This document shows positions 47,538-55,601 of a stretch of DNA of 64,000 nt, piece by piece (the first letter of the stretch is position 1; the number at the start of each line of letters is the position of its first letter). The notes under the pieces were generated by a model. It worked only from the letters and a program-made list of their open reading frames with translations, was not told where the DNA came from and did no database searches. The stretch is from Lutibacter sp. A64. Lineage in GTDB: Bacteria > Bacteroidota > Bacteroidia > Flavobacteriales > Flavobacteriaceae. The position numbers and the translations under genes are program-made. The stretch covers positions 2,002,001-2,066,000 of the forward strand of contig NZ_CP092487.1 in the NCBI RefSeq assembly GCF_022429565.1. Direction: 5' to 3'.

Positions 47538-48851
47538 TTATTTCTTTTTCATTCCCAATTTATGTCCGGATAAGGCAAAGTATAGTATTAAGGCATAGCA
47601 AGGTATTAATATCCAATAGCTACCCGTAGCTGCTGTTGCCATTGCTTCTGCTTCATTTACACCACTTGTAATTAATTCGTGCTTACTAGCATCTACCAAT
47701 CTACCGTATAATGGAGGTATAATAGCGCCTCCAGAAATTGCCATAACTAATAATGCGGAGGCTGTTTTTGTGTATTTTCCTAAACCTTCTAAAGTTAAAG
47801 GCCAAACTGCTGGCCATACCAATGCATTGGCAATACCTAATGCAGCTACAAATAAAATAGATGTAAATCCTGTAGTAAATAAAATACAAACACTAAATAT
47901 AATACCTAAGCTTGCACTTATTTTTAATGCCGTACCTTGTTTTAAATATTTAGGAATTAAAAATACACCTAATGCATATGTTGCTACCATAGCCATTAAT
48001 GTATATGTTGTAAAGAACTTTGCTTCTTCACCCGTAAATCCTAAAGAAATTCCATAAGAGATGATAGTATCTCCAGCAATTACCTCAGCACCAACATAAA
48101 CGAATAATGTTAATACACCTAACCATAAATGTGGAAATTGAAAGATACTTGTTTTGGTTGTTTCTCCAGATTCACTCTCTTCTATTGGAGATGCTTCCAC
48201 GTGAGGTAGAGGAGCTTTTCTAATTAAAATACCCAATACAAATAATACTATTGCCATTATTAAATATGGCATAAAAACACTATCTGCCATAGTATCTAAT
48301 AAATGTGCTTTTTCTTCTACAGAAGCCGTACCTAATTTATCTTTTACTTCATCTATTCCTGCTAATAAAATAGCTCCAAATATTAATGAACCTAAAGCAC
48401 CTGCAGTTTTATTTGCAATCCCCATAATGGCAATTCTTTTTGCACCACTTTCAATAGGTCCTAGAATTGTGATGTATGGATTTGAAGCTGTTTGTAAGAT
48501 TGTCATACCAACTCCTTGAATAAAAATACCTGCCAAGAAAACCCAATAGGTTCTTGCTTCTGCCGCTGGAATAAATACCAAGGCTCCAATTGCCATAATA
48601 AATAAACCTAAAGACATTCCTTTTCTATAGCCAACTTTTTCTAAAATATAAGAAGCTGGTAATGCCATTACTACAAAAGAAATATAGGAGGCAGAGGCTA
48701 CTAAATAAGATTGCGCATCGGTTAATTCGTTAATGGTTTTCATAAATGGAATTAATGCGCCATTAATCCAAGTTACAAATCCGAAAATAAAAAATAGTCC
48801 TGCAATAATAAGTATCGGGACTAAGGTGCTGTTCTTGCTTGATTGTGTCAT
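47538..48851 (-). CDS. Sugar MFS transporter (FucP/NagP-like)
   Basis: The 437-residue inner-membrane permease has about 12 helices and the fucose-permease/NagP branch opening LIIAGLFFIFGFVTWINGAL, followed by SYLVASASYISFVVMALPAS and TNPY-like QTASNPYITILG. It imports a monosaccharide with protons. Given the operon (amino-sugar kinase, NagB, GlmM) the substrate is probably GlcNAc or GalNAc (inference). It is 31 bp upstream of nagB and 23 bp after the kinase gene. Confidence 0.9.
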   Translation of the reverse strand: MTQSSKNSTLVPILIIAGLFFIFGFVTWINGALIPFMKTINELTDAQSYLVASASYISFVVMALPASYILEKVGYRKGMSLGLFIMAIGALVFIPAAEARTYWVFLAGIFIQGVGMTILQTASNPYITILGPIESGAKRIAIMGIANKTAGALGSLIFGAILLAGIDEVKDKLGTASVEEKAHLLDTMADSVFMPYLIMAIVLFVLGILIRKAPLPHVEASPIEESESGETTKTSIFQFPHLWLGVLTLFVYVGAEVIAGDTIISYGISLGFTGEEAKFFTTYTLMAMVATYALGVFLIPKYLKQGTALKISASLGIIFSVCILFTTGFTSILFVAALGIANALVWPAVWPLTLEGLGKYTKTASALLVMAISGGAIIPPLYGRLVDASKHELITSGVNEAEAMATAATGSYWILIPCYALILYFALSGHKLGMKKK

Positions 48852-48874
48852 ATAGTTATTTTTTGTTTTTATTA

Positions 48875-49948
48875 TTAGTTGCTATAAACATCCATTTTTT
48901 GAGTCATACTTTCAATTAATTTAAATTGATTTTTTGCTCTATCTAAATTATGTTCTGGATATTTAGTTTTAAAATAAATATCTCCGTTTAAATAATCTGT
49001 TAAAAATCGAAGTGCTATTATAAAAATCATTGTTTTTGCACCAAGTGGCAAATATTTTAATTCTGTTGGTGTTAATACAGATTCAACTTGTTCTAAAAAT
49101 CCTTTTGTATAAGCCTTATAATATTCTAAGTTAAAATTTACTTTATCTAAATCTGTTTCATCTTCGGCCGCAGAATTACAAATAGTTCTAATTGCATCTC
49201 CAAAATCATAATGTACAACACCAGGCATTACCGTATCGGTATCTATTACACACAAGCCTTTGTTATCAGTATCAAAAAGCACGTTTGATATTTTAGTATC
49301 ATTATGAGTAACTCTTAATTTTATATCTCCAGATTCTTTTAAATTTTGAATAATATGCATCTCATCTTTTAAACTCCAAACAAGATCTATATACTCTTTA
49401 GCTTTTTCTATTCTTTCTTCTGAAGCAACTTTTAAAGCATCTTCAAATTGAGAAAAACGGAAGGGCATATCGTGAAATTTTGGAATCACTTCCGATAGTT
49501 TACTCGCATCAAAATCGCTTGTTAAATTTAAAAACCCTCCTATTAATTTTCCACCTTCATAGGCCACATCTGCACTAGTTACAGTTTCAAATGTAATGCT
49601 ATTGTCTATATACACCATTAAGTTCCAATAATTACCTTCAGCATCTGTATAATAATAATCGCCGTTTGTAGTTTCTACAAATGACAGTACTTTTCTATTT
49701 AATTCGTATTTTGGAAGGTATGCTAATTTTTTTTGTAAATGTTTACTGACATTTACTTTATTAGAAATAAGTCCAGGAACATTTTTAAAAACACCATGGT
49801 TTATTCTTTGAAGCACATAATTAATTCCAGCTGAAGTTTTAACTAAATACGTATCGTTTATATGACCAGATGCTAATTCTGAATGCGATAAAAATTTTGA
49901 ATTATGATTAAACTGATTAAAAGCTTCTTGTAAGTGTTCTAATTTCAT
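48875..49948 (-). CDS. NahK-like sugar 1-kinase (aminoglycoside-phosphotransferase fold)
   Basis: The 357-residue kinase has the APH/choline-kinase fold: ATP-loop region SGHINDTYLV (about 28-37), Brenner-type catalytic loop THNDTKISNVLFD and the metal Asp in CVIDTDTVMPGVVHYDFGDA. Its length is close to that of Bifidobacterium NahK, which phosphorylates GlcNAc/GalNAc at C1. Lying between a nucleotidyltransferase and an MFS permease, a 1-kinase of N-acetylhexosamines fits best. Other hydroxylated substrates cannot be ruled out. Confidence 0.82.
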   Translation of the reverse strand: MKLEHLQEAFNQFNHNSKFLSHSELASGHINDTYLVKTSAGINYVLQRINHGVFKNVPGLISNKVNVSKHLQKKLAYLPKYELNRKVLSFVETTNGDYYYTDAEGNYWNLMVYIDNSITFETVTSADVAYEGGKLIGGFLNLTSDFDASKLSEVIPKFHDMPFRFSQFEDALKVASEERIEKAKEYIDLVWSLKDEMHIIQNLKESGDIKLRVTHNDTKISNVLFDTDNKGLCVIDTDTVMPGVVHYDFGDAIRTICNSAAEDETDLDKVNFNLEYYKAYTKGFLEQVESVLTPTELKYLPLGAKTMIFIIALRFLTDYLNGDIYFKTKYPEHNLDRAKNQFKLIESMTQKMDVYSN

Positions 49949-50015
49949 CTATATTATTATTTAGCGGTACATTTTTTATGTATTGATAATTACCTTTTTG
50001 TATACAGGTTTTATA

Positions 50016-50930
50016 TTACCAAAGTTTTGCTGGATAACTTTTATTCTTTTGCAAAAGTTCAATTTCCTTTTGAACTATTTCTTTATCCTCTTTATAAGTA
50101 ACTCCAAACCATTTAGCATCCGATTTTAATACTTCAACAGTTGCTTTTCCAGATTTTAAAATTTCACTTACAATTAAAGGTATAAAAAACTCAGCTTTTA
50201 AATTCCCTTTATTTTCTTCAAGAAACTTTTCAAAAAGCGAAGCTCCAAACTCGAAACACTTAGGTGTAAAACCCCAAAAATTCATAGAAACTACAGCATC
50301 TCCATCAATTGGAACAAATACACCATTTTCATCTTTTCTTATAAGGTAGTTATTCACTTTTTCTATATGAAGCCTTTCATTTATTTCTGTTAAAAAACCA
50401 TTTTCATCAACCTCACATTCACCTCTAGAAACAAAACCATGCTCTGAAACTGTATTTTTCAACAAATATCCCATCATATTAAAATTATATGAATTAGGAT
50501 CTATTTTAACCAGCTCTTGCGCCATTACTTTAAAGGCTTCCTTTCCATAAAAATCATCTGCATTAATAATTGCAAAATTTTCTTTTACAACATCTTTAGT
50601 CATTAAAAGTGCATGACCTGTACCCCATGGTTTGGTTCTTTCGGGATTCTGATATTGTTCTGGAACATCATCAATTTCTTGAAAAACATAAACAACTTCA
50701 GCTTTTCCTTCCAATTTTTTATCAAAAATTGCTTTAAACTCTTTTTCAAAACTTTTTCTAATAATAAACACAAATTTACCGAATCCGGCTTGTAATGCAT
50801 CATAAATTGAAAAGTCTATAATGGTTGCCCCTTCAGGGGTAAAAGTATCAAGTTGTTTTAGCCCACCATAACGGCTTCCCATTCCTGCAGCTAAAATCAC
50901 CAAAGTAGGTTTTAATTTACTTGTTTCCAA
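50016..50930 (-). CDS. Sugar-phosphate nucleotidyltransferase
   Basis: The 304-residue protein is an NTP_transferase-type fold: LVILAAGMGSRYGGLKQLD (10-28) carries the G-x-G-x-R nucleotide signature, with KPWGTGHALL and INADDFYG later. It makes NDP-sugars from NTP and sugar-1-phosphate. It heads the amino-sugar operon, 67 bp ahead of the kinase gene. Together they could turn GalNAc/GlcNAc into UDP-sugars (inference); the base and sugar are not readable from sequence. Confidence 0.85.
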   Translation of the reverse strand: METSKLKPTLVILAAGMGSRYGGLKQLDTFTPEGATIIDFSIYDALQAGFGKFVFIIRKSFEKEFKAIFDKKLEGKAEVVYVFQEIDDVPEQYQNPERTKPWGTGHALLMTKDVVKENFAIINADDFYGKEAFKVMAQELVKIDPNSYNFNMMGYLLKNTVSEHGFVSRGECEVDENGFLTEINERLHIEKVNNYLIRKDENGVFVPIDGDAVVSMNFWGFTPKCFEFGASLFEKFLEENKGNLKAEFFIPLIVSEILKSGKATVEVLKSDAKWFGVTYKEDKEIVQKEIELLQKNKSYPAKLW

Positions 50931-51030
50931 TATATTATATTTTTATATTTTTAAACAAAACTCTTATTTCTGATAAAACATTATGCTAATTTATAAATGA
51001 ATTTTGAGATATCAAAGGAAAATCACCAAT

Positions 51031-51069
51031 AATGTGCTCGAACACATTATTTTTGTGTTATCGAACACA
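51031..51069. promoter_or_regulatory. Tandem operator-like palindromes upstream of the LacI-family gene
   Basis: AATGTGCTCGAACACATT (51031-51048) and TGTGTTATCGAACACA (51054-51069) share TCGAACACA, are near-palindromic, and have centres 22 bp (two helical turns) apart. They lie in the intergenic region shared with the divergent amino-sugar operon, which makes them good candidates for the LacI-family protein's own sites. Confidence 0.65.
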
Positions 51070-51096
51070 TTTTTAAATCTGTGTCGTAAAGTTTTA

Positions 51097-51104
51097 TATA
51101 TTTG
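51097..51104 (+). promoter_or_regulatory. -7 element of the LacI-family gene
   Basis: TATATTTG perfectly matches TAnnTTTG and ends 4 nt before the ATG at 51109, so the mRNA is probably leaderless. No TTG is found at the usual -33 distance. Confidence 0.55.
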
Positions 51105-51108
51105 TAAT

Positions 51109-52152
51109 ATGAAAAAATATACGATTAAAGATATTGCTCAACTTGCAGGTGTTTCTAAAGGTACTGTTGATAGAGTTTTACATAAGCGTGGAAAAGTTTC
51201 TGAAATTGCCTTAGAAAAAGTAACTAAAATTTTAAATGAAATTGATTATAGACCAAACCCAATTGCTAAAAACTTAAAAAGCAATAAAATATACAAATTG
51301 GCTGTAATTTTACCAGATGCACAAAAAGACTCCTATTGGGAACCTTGTACTGGTGCTATAAAAGAAGTTGAAAGTGAGTTTCAACACTTTGGCATTGAAA
51401 TTAAAAAGTATGTTTTTGATGCAACAGAAACAAGTACATTTATTAAAACTTCATTAGAAGTTATAGCTACCTTACCCGATGCTATTTTAATGGTACCATT
51501 ATTTCAAAAAGAAGCTTCTAAAATTGCTGCAAAATGCACAGAAAACAACATAAAAGTATCTACATTCAATAACTTTATTGATTCAAGTTATTCAAATAAT
51601 TTTATTGGTCAAGATTTATATCAAAGCGGAAGGGTAGCTGCAAAATTAATGGATATGTTGTTAAAAAAAGGAACTATTGGAATTATACATATAGATGAGG
51701 ATTACCAAAACGCAACGCATTTACAAGAAAAAGAAAAAGGATTTAGAAGTTATTTTAAATCGTTGAAAACATCAGATTACAAGATAACCACTGTTAATTT
51801 AAATTATAAAAAATCGGAAATTTTTAATGCATCAATTGATTCTTTTTTAGAAAAAAATCCAAATATAAATGGTCTTTTCGTAACCATCTCTAAATCTTAT
51901 GTAGTAGTTGAAGCTCTTAAAGAAAAAGCAAACACTATAGCTATTGTTGGATATGATCTTGTTAAAAAAAATATTGATTATTTAAAACAAGGACAAATTG
52001 ATTTTTTAATCCATCAAAACCCTAAGCAACAGGTATATTTAGGTTTGAGTTATTTAGTTGAGCATTTTTTATTTGACAAACAAATTCCACCGCAACTTTT
52101 ATTGCCTTTAGATATTATTAATTCTGAGAATATTGAGGGGTATTTAACCTAG
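51109..52152 (+). CDS. LacI-family transcriptional regulator
   Basis: The 347-residue protein has an N-terminal LacI HTH (YTIKDIAQLAGVSKGTVDRV) with the hinge IDYRPNPIAKNLKSNK, then a periplasmic-binding-protein-type sugar sensor domain (from about residue 60). The open frame extends upstream to 51004, but that region holds the operators and the -7 element, so ATG 51109 is taken. It is divergent from the amino-sugar operon and convergent with the PUL genes. Probable local regulator of both, with an amino sugar or its phosphate as effector (inference). Confidence 0.93.
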   Translation: MKKYTIKDIAQLAGVSKGTVDRVLHKRGKVSEIALEKVTKILNEIDYRPNPIAKNLKSNKIYKLAVILPDAQKDSYWEPCTGAIKEVESEFQHFGIEIKKYVFDATETSTFIKTSLEVIATLPDAILMVPLFQKEASKIAAKCTENNIKVSTFNNFIDSSYSNNFIGQDLYQSGRVAAKLMDMLLKKGTIGIIHIDEDYQNATHLQEKEKGFRSYFKSLKTSDYKITTVNLNYKKSEIFNASIDSFLEKNPNINGLFVTISKSYVVVEALKEKANTIAIVGYDLVKKNIDYLKQGQIDFLIHQNPKQQVYLGLSYLVEHFLFDKQIPPQLLLPLDIINSENIEGYLT

Positions 52153-52188
52153 TAAATAAATAATATATATTTCTAATAAAAACATAAA

Positions 52189-52221
52189 AAAGCCTCTACA
52201 CCATAAAAGTGTAAAGGCTTT
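52189..52221. terminator. Bidirectional terminator after the LacI-family gene
   Basis: AAGCCTcTACAC pairs with GTGTAaAGGCTT with one mismatch, between the converging LacI-family and DUF3472-type genes. Confidence 0.75.
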
Positions 52222-52245
52222 AGCATTAATTCAAATAAATATATT

Positions 52246-54099
52246 TTAATCAAAAATATATGCCTTTATTTCAGCCATAGCTGCATTTTCTGTTCCATCA
52301 TGAGAAGATTTTGCAATAAACTTAAAGTACCTAAATGCTTTAGTATTATTTACATTAATATTTTGGGTAACTATAGTTTTATCAATTGAAAAATCTCCTA
52401 AACTTTCCCAAGTTAAATTATCAGTACTCACCTGAATTTCAACATCTTTTACAGCTCTTGATAGAGATTGCCTTTGAACAAAACCAAAACCATCTACTGA
52501 CTTTAACATTCCCATATCAACAATTATATAATGAGGTGATGTTGCTGTACAATCACCAACCCAACAAGAGTGCCAGTATGTAGTAATATCACCATCTATA
52601 ATATCTTTAGCTAAACCTGTGGTTCCCTCTCCTCCATTATCTTCTTGTGAGCTATATTCAATTACAGACCAAGATGCGCTATCTAAATATGTATAAGAAG
52701 CTTCAACTGGCAACTCAGGCACTTCTAAAGCTGAAAAATCTATAATAGGAGTGACACCTTCTGATGGTCTAATAAATTGTGTATTTGTCTTTTTATTATC
52801 ACTAAAAAAACCACAATTTCTTAAATAAAAAGAATCTCCTTCTGAACCTCCATCATAATCGAAACGAACTCCACTAGCACCAGTATTATCTATTGTAAAT
52901 TTGGCTGAGGTAGCTTCACTCCAATTCCCTTCAGTATCATACATCCATTGGTTTGAATAGTTCGCTTTTCTAGTTAAACTTCCAGTTTTAGTTTCAAAAT
53001 TTTCTAAAAACGAATGCAACCCTGTTAAATGTGCACCTGTAGGAAATGGTCTTCTAAAACTTGCTATTAATTTCCAATCTCCAATTTCAGGTGCGTAAAA
53101 GTATGCCGTATAATCAATAGAATTCTCTGCATTAGATTCTCCTTTTAATAAAAATTTATACGTTACATCTGGTTTCCAATCGTACACAAAATAACTTTGT
53201 GCTCCAGAACCTTCATTTCCAAATTCACCTACCGTAACTCCATCTCCATAACCCAATGGTAAAACTGTATATTCTTTTGGTATTTGACTTGGGTCTTGCG
53301 TATCATAAGCACTCCAAACTGAAAATAAAATTCGTCGTTCAGTTTCAGAATTCACTTGCATCCCAAAATAACCTGAAGAAAATCCATTTGCCATAAAATA
53401 GGAACCTATAGGATCACTACCCTCTGGAACGGTTATTTCATTATAAAACCAAGTAATATCTTTACCTGCTGGTTCATCAAAATTTAAATGAACAGACGGA
53501 CCTCTTCTTCCCCAATAAAACCAATCTGCTTCCACATAATCAATATGTGAAGTCCAAACAGTATCACCTAATATGATATCTGAAATTTCTCCAAATGTAT
53601 TTCCTGTTTTAGAAACACCTTCTAACTCTACATAATGATACCCTATTTCTGTAATATTAAAAGTGGCAATCACATGTTTAATAGTAGTACTTGAAGATTC
53701 AAAAGATACTTCTTTAGAAACATTACCCAGTGTTACTTTTAATTTAGTGGTCCCTGTAAATTTAGCATTCAGCCCAACATCTATATCTCCTGTAGCAGTA
53801 GCATAAAAATAAGTTCTAATTCTATCAGTAGTATTTGACCAGTTTTTAATTCCACCTTCTACCACCATATTTGTTGTAGCTGTTGGATTATCAACCACCC
53901 AACTATTTCCTTCACAGGGTATAAAAATTATTAAATCATCTTTAGTTGGAGCCTCTGATTGTTCTGGCTCTTCTGTAACTGGAGGGGTCGGTTCTTCAAT
54001 AATTGAGCTTTCTTGATTTGTCTTACTACAAGAAATTCCCAATATTGCAATACTATATAAATAAACAATGATTAAAGATATATCTAGATTTTTTTTCAT
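52246..54099 (-). CDS. DUF5077/DUF3472-type lipoprotein with C-terminal F5/8 type C domain
   Basis: The 617-residue lipoprotein (Cys24 in LGISC) has a DUF5077-type region at about 60-180 (EGNSWVVDNPTATTNMVVEGG), a DUF3472-type region at about 185-455 (WYNE-like WFYNEITVPEGSDP, SYFVYDWKP), and a discoidin/F5/8 type C domain at about 475-617 (DIIDGDITTYWHSCW, HYIIVDMGMLKSVDGFGFVQ). The C-terminal domain is a carbohydrate-binding fold and suggests tethering to the glycan substrate. The central domain has no catalytic assignment that I can support. It is the last gene of the locus and a paralogue of the next gene upstream. Confidence 0.82.
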   Translation of the reverse strand: MKKNLDISLIIVYLYSIAILGISCSKTNQESSIIEEPTPPVTEEPEQSEAPTKDDLIIFIPCEGNSWVVDNPTATTNMVVEGGIKNWSNTTDRIRTYFYATATGDIDVGLNAKFTGTTKLKVTLGNVSKEVSFESSSTTIKHVIATFNITEIGYHYVELEGVSKTGNTFGEISDIILGDTVWTSHIDYVEADWFYWGRRGPSVHLNFDEPAGKDITWFYNEITVPEGSDPIGSYFMANGFSSGYFGMQVNSETERRILFSVWSAYDTQDPSQIPKEYTVLPLGYGDGVTVGEFGNEGSGAQSYFVYDWKPDVTYKFLLKGESNAENSIDYTAYFYAPEIGDWKLIASFRRPFPTGAHLTGLHSFLENFETKTGSLTRKANYSNQWMYDTEGNWSEATSAKFTIDNTGASGVRFDYDGGSEGDSFYLRNCGFFSDNKKTNTQFIRPSEGVTPIIDFSALEVPELPVEASYTYLDSASWSVIEYSSQEDNGGEGTTGLAKDIIDGDITTYWHSCWVGDCTATSPHYIIVDMGMLKSVDGFGFVQRQSLSRAVKDVEIQVSTDNLTWESLGDFSIDKTIVTQNINVNNTKAFRYFKFIAKSSHDGTENAAMAEIKAYIFD

Positions 54100-54161
54100 T
54101 ACAATAAGGTTTTTTATTACAAACTATGCTCAATAATTAAACATTCTAAAATTTATAAAAA

Positions 54162-55535
54162 CTATCGAGTGATTTTTATATTAGGTACTTCTAAAGTTGA
54201 AAAATCAATTGTTGGAGCAGCACCTCCCGACACTCTAGTAAACTTAGTATTTGGAACTTCATTATCACTAAAAAATCCGCAATTTCTTAAGTAAAAAGAA
54301 TCCCCTTCTGAACCTCCATCATAATCGAACCGAACTCCACTTGCACCAGTATTATCGATAGTAAATTTAGCAGCAGTAGCTTCATTCCAATTACCTTCTG
54401 TGTCATACATCCATTGGTTTGTATATTTAACACTTCTACTTTTATCTCCTGTAGAAGTTGAAAAGTTTTCTAAAAACGAATGCAATCTTGTTAAATGTGA
54501 ACCTGTTGGGAATGGTCTTCTAAAACTTGCTATTAATTTCCAATCTCCAACCTCAGGTGCGTAAAAATATGCTGTATAATCTATGGAATTCTCTGCATTA
54601 GATTCTCCTTTTAGTAAAAATTTATAGGTTACATTTGGTTTCCAATCGTACACAAAATAACTTTGCGCTCCAGAACCTTCATTACCAAACTCACCTACTG
54701 TAACACCATCTCCATTACCAAGCGGTAAAACAGAGTATTCTTTTGGTATTTGTTTTGGATCTTGTGTATCATAAGCACTCCAGACCGAAAATAAAATACG
54801 TCTTTCAGTTTCTGTATTTACTTGCATACCAAAATAACCAGAAGAAAATCCATTTGCCATAAAATAGGAACCTATAGGGTCATTTCCTTCAGGAACAGTA
54901 ATTTCGTTATAAAACCACTTTATATTTTTATCTGCTGGTTTTTCAAAACTTAAATGTACCGATGGTCCTCGTCTTCCCCAATATGACCAGTCTTTAGTTG
55001 CAAAACTTATTTTAGATTCCCAAGAAGCATCTCCCAATAAAATTTCAGAAATTTCTCCAAAAGTATCTCCTGATTTTGAAATCCCTTCTAATTCTAAATA
55101 ATGATAGCCTGGTTCTGCAATATTAAAAGTTCCTATTGCATATTTACTAACTGATTCTGAAGCTTCTAAATCAATTTCTTTTGAAGCACCTCCCAACGTT
55201 ACTTTAAGTTTGCTTGCCCCTGTAAATTTAGCATTAAGTCCAACATTTATAACTCCTATATCCTTAGCGTAAAAATAGGTTCTAATTTTATCTGTAGCAT
55301 TTGTCCAATTTTTAATTCCTCTTTTACCTATAACTAATCTTGTAGCTTTTGGGTTATTTACAACCCAACTATTTGCTAGTGTTGGTATAGAAATGCTAGT
55401 TTCGGTTTCTATAGTTTCTTCAGTTTTATCTGAAGTTACCTTGGTATTTTTACATGCATCACCAACAAGTAATAACAAACTTAAAATCAGGTATGAAAAG
55501 ATGATTTTTTTGTTCATTTTATATTTTTTATTCAA
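54162..55535 (-). CDS. DUF5077/DUF3472-type lipoprotein (paralogue without F5/8 C domain)
   Basis: The 457-residue lipoprotein (signal ending near LLLLVGDAC) has the same DUF5077-type and DUF3472-type regions as the following gene, with long nearly identical segments (for example NGFSSGYFGMQVN and LLKGESNAENSIDYTAYFYA). It stops at the point where its neighbour continues into the F5/8 C domain. The pair is separated by 62 bp and looks like a tandem duplication. Function is unknown; the PUL context implies a surface-exposed glycan role. Confidence 0.82.
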   Translation of the reverse strand: MNKKYKMNKKIIFSYLILSLLLLVGDACKNTKVTSDKTEETIETETSISIPTLANSWVVNNPKATRLVIGKRGIKNWTNATDKIRTYFYAKDIGVINVGLNAKFTGASKLKVTLGGASKEIDLEASESVSKYAIGTFNIAEPGYHYLELEGISKSGDTFGEISEILLGDASWESKISFATKDWSYWGRRGPSVHLSFEKPADKNIKWFYNEITVPEGNDPIGSYFMANGFSSGYFGMQVNTETERRILFSVWSAYDTQDPKQIPKEYSVLPLGNGDGVTVGEFGNEGSGAQSYFVYDWKPNVTYKFLLKGESNAENSIDYTAYFYAPEVGDWKLIASFRRPFPTGSHLTRLHSFLENFSTSTGDKSRSVKYTNQWMYDTEGNWNEATAAKFTIDNTGASGVRFDYDGGSEGDSFYLRNCGFFSDNEVPNTKFTRVSGGAAPTIDFSTLEVPNIKITR

Positions 55536-55601
55536 ACGTATTTTTATTAATGGATAATAATTACTAATAGCACTAGAACTAGTTTTGTTCTTTCTTAAAT
55601 T

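Noticed and set aside
51004-51108. N-terminal extension of the LacI-family protein
   Set aside because: The region contains the operator palindromes and the -7 box; the HTH begins right after the ATG at 51109.
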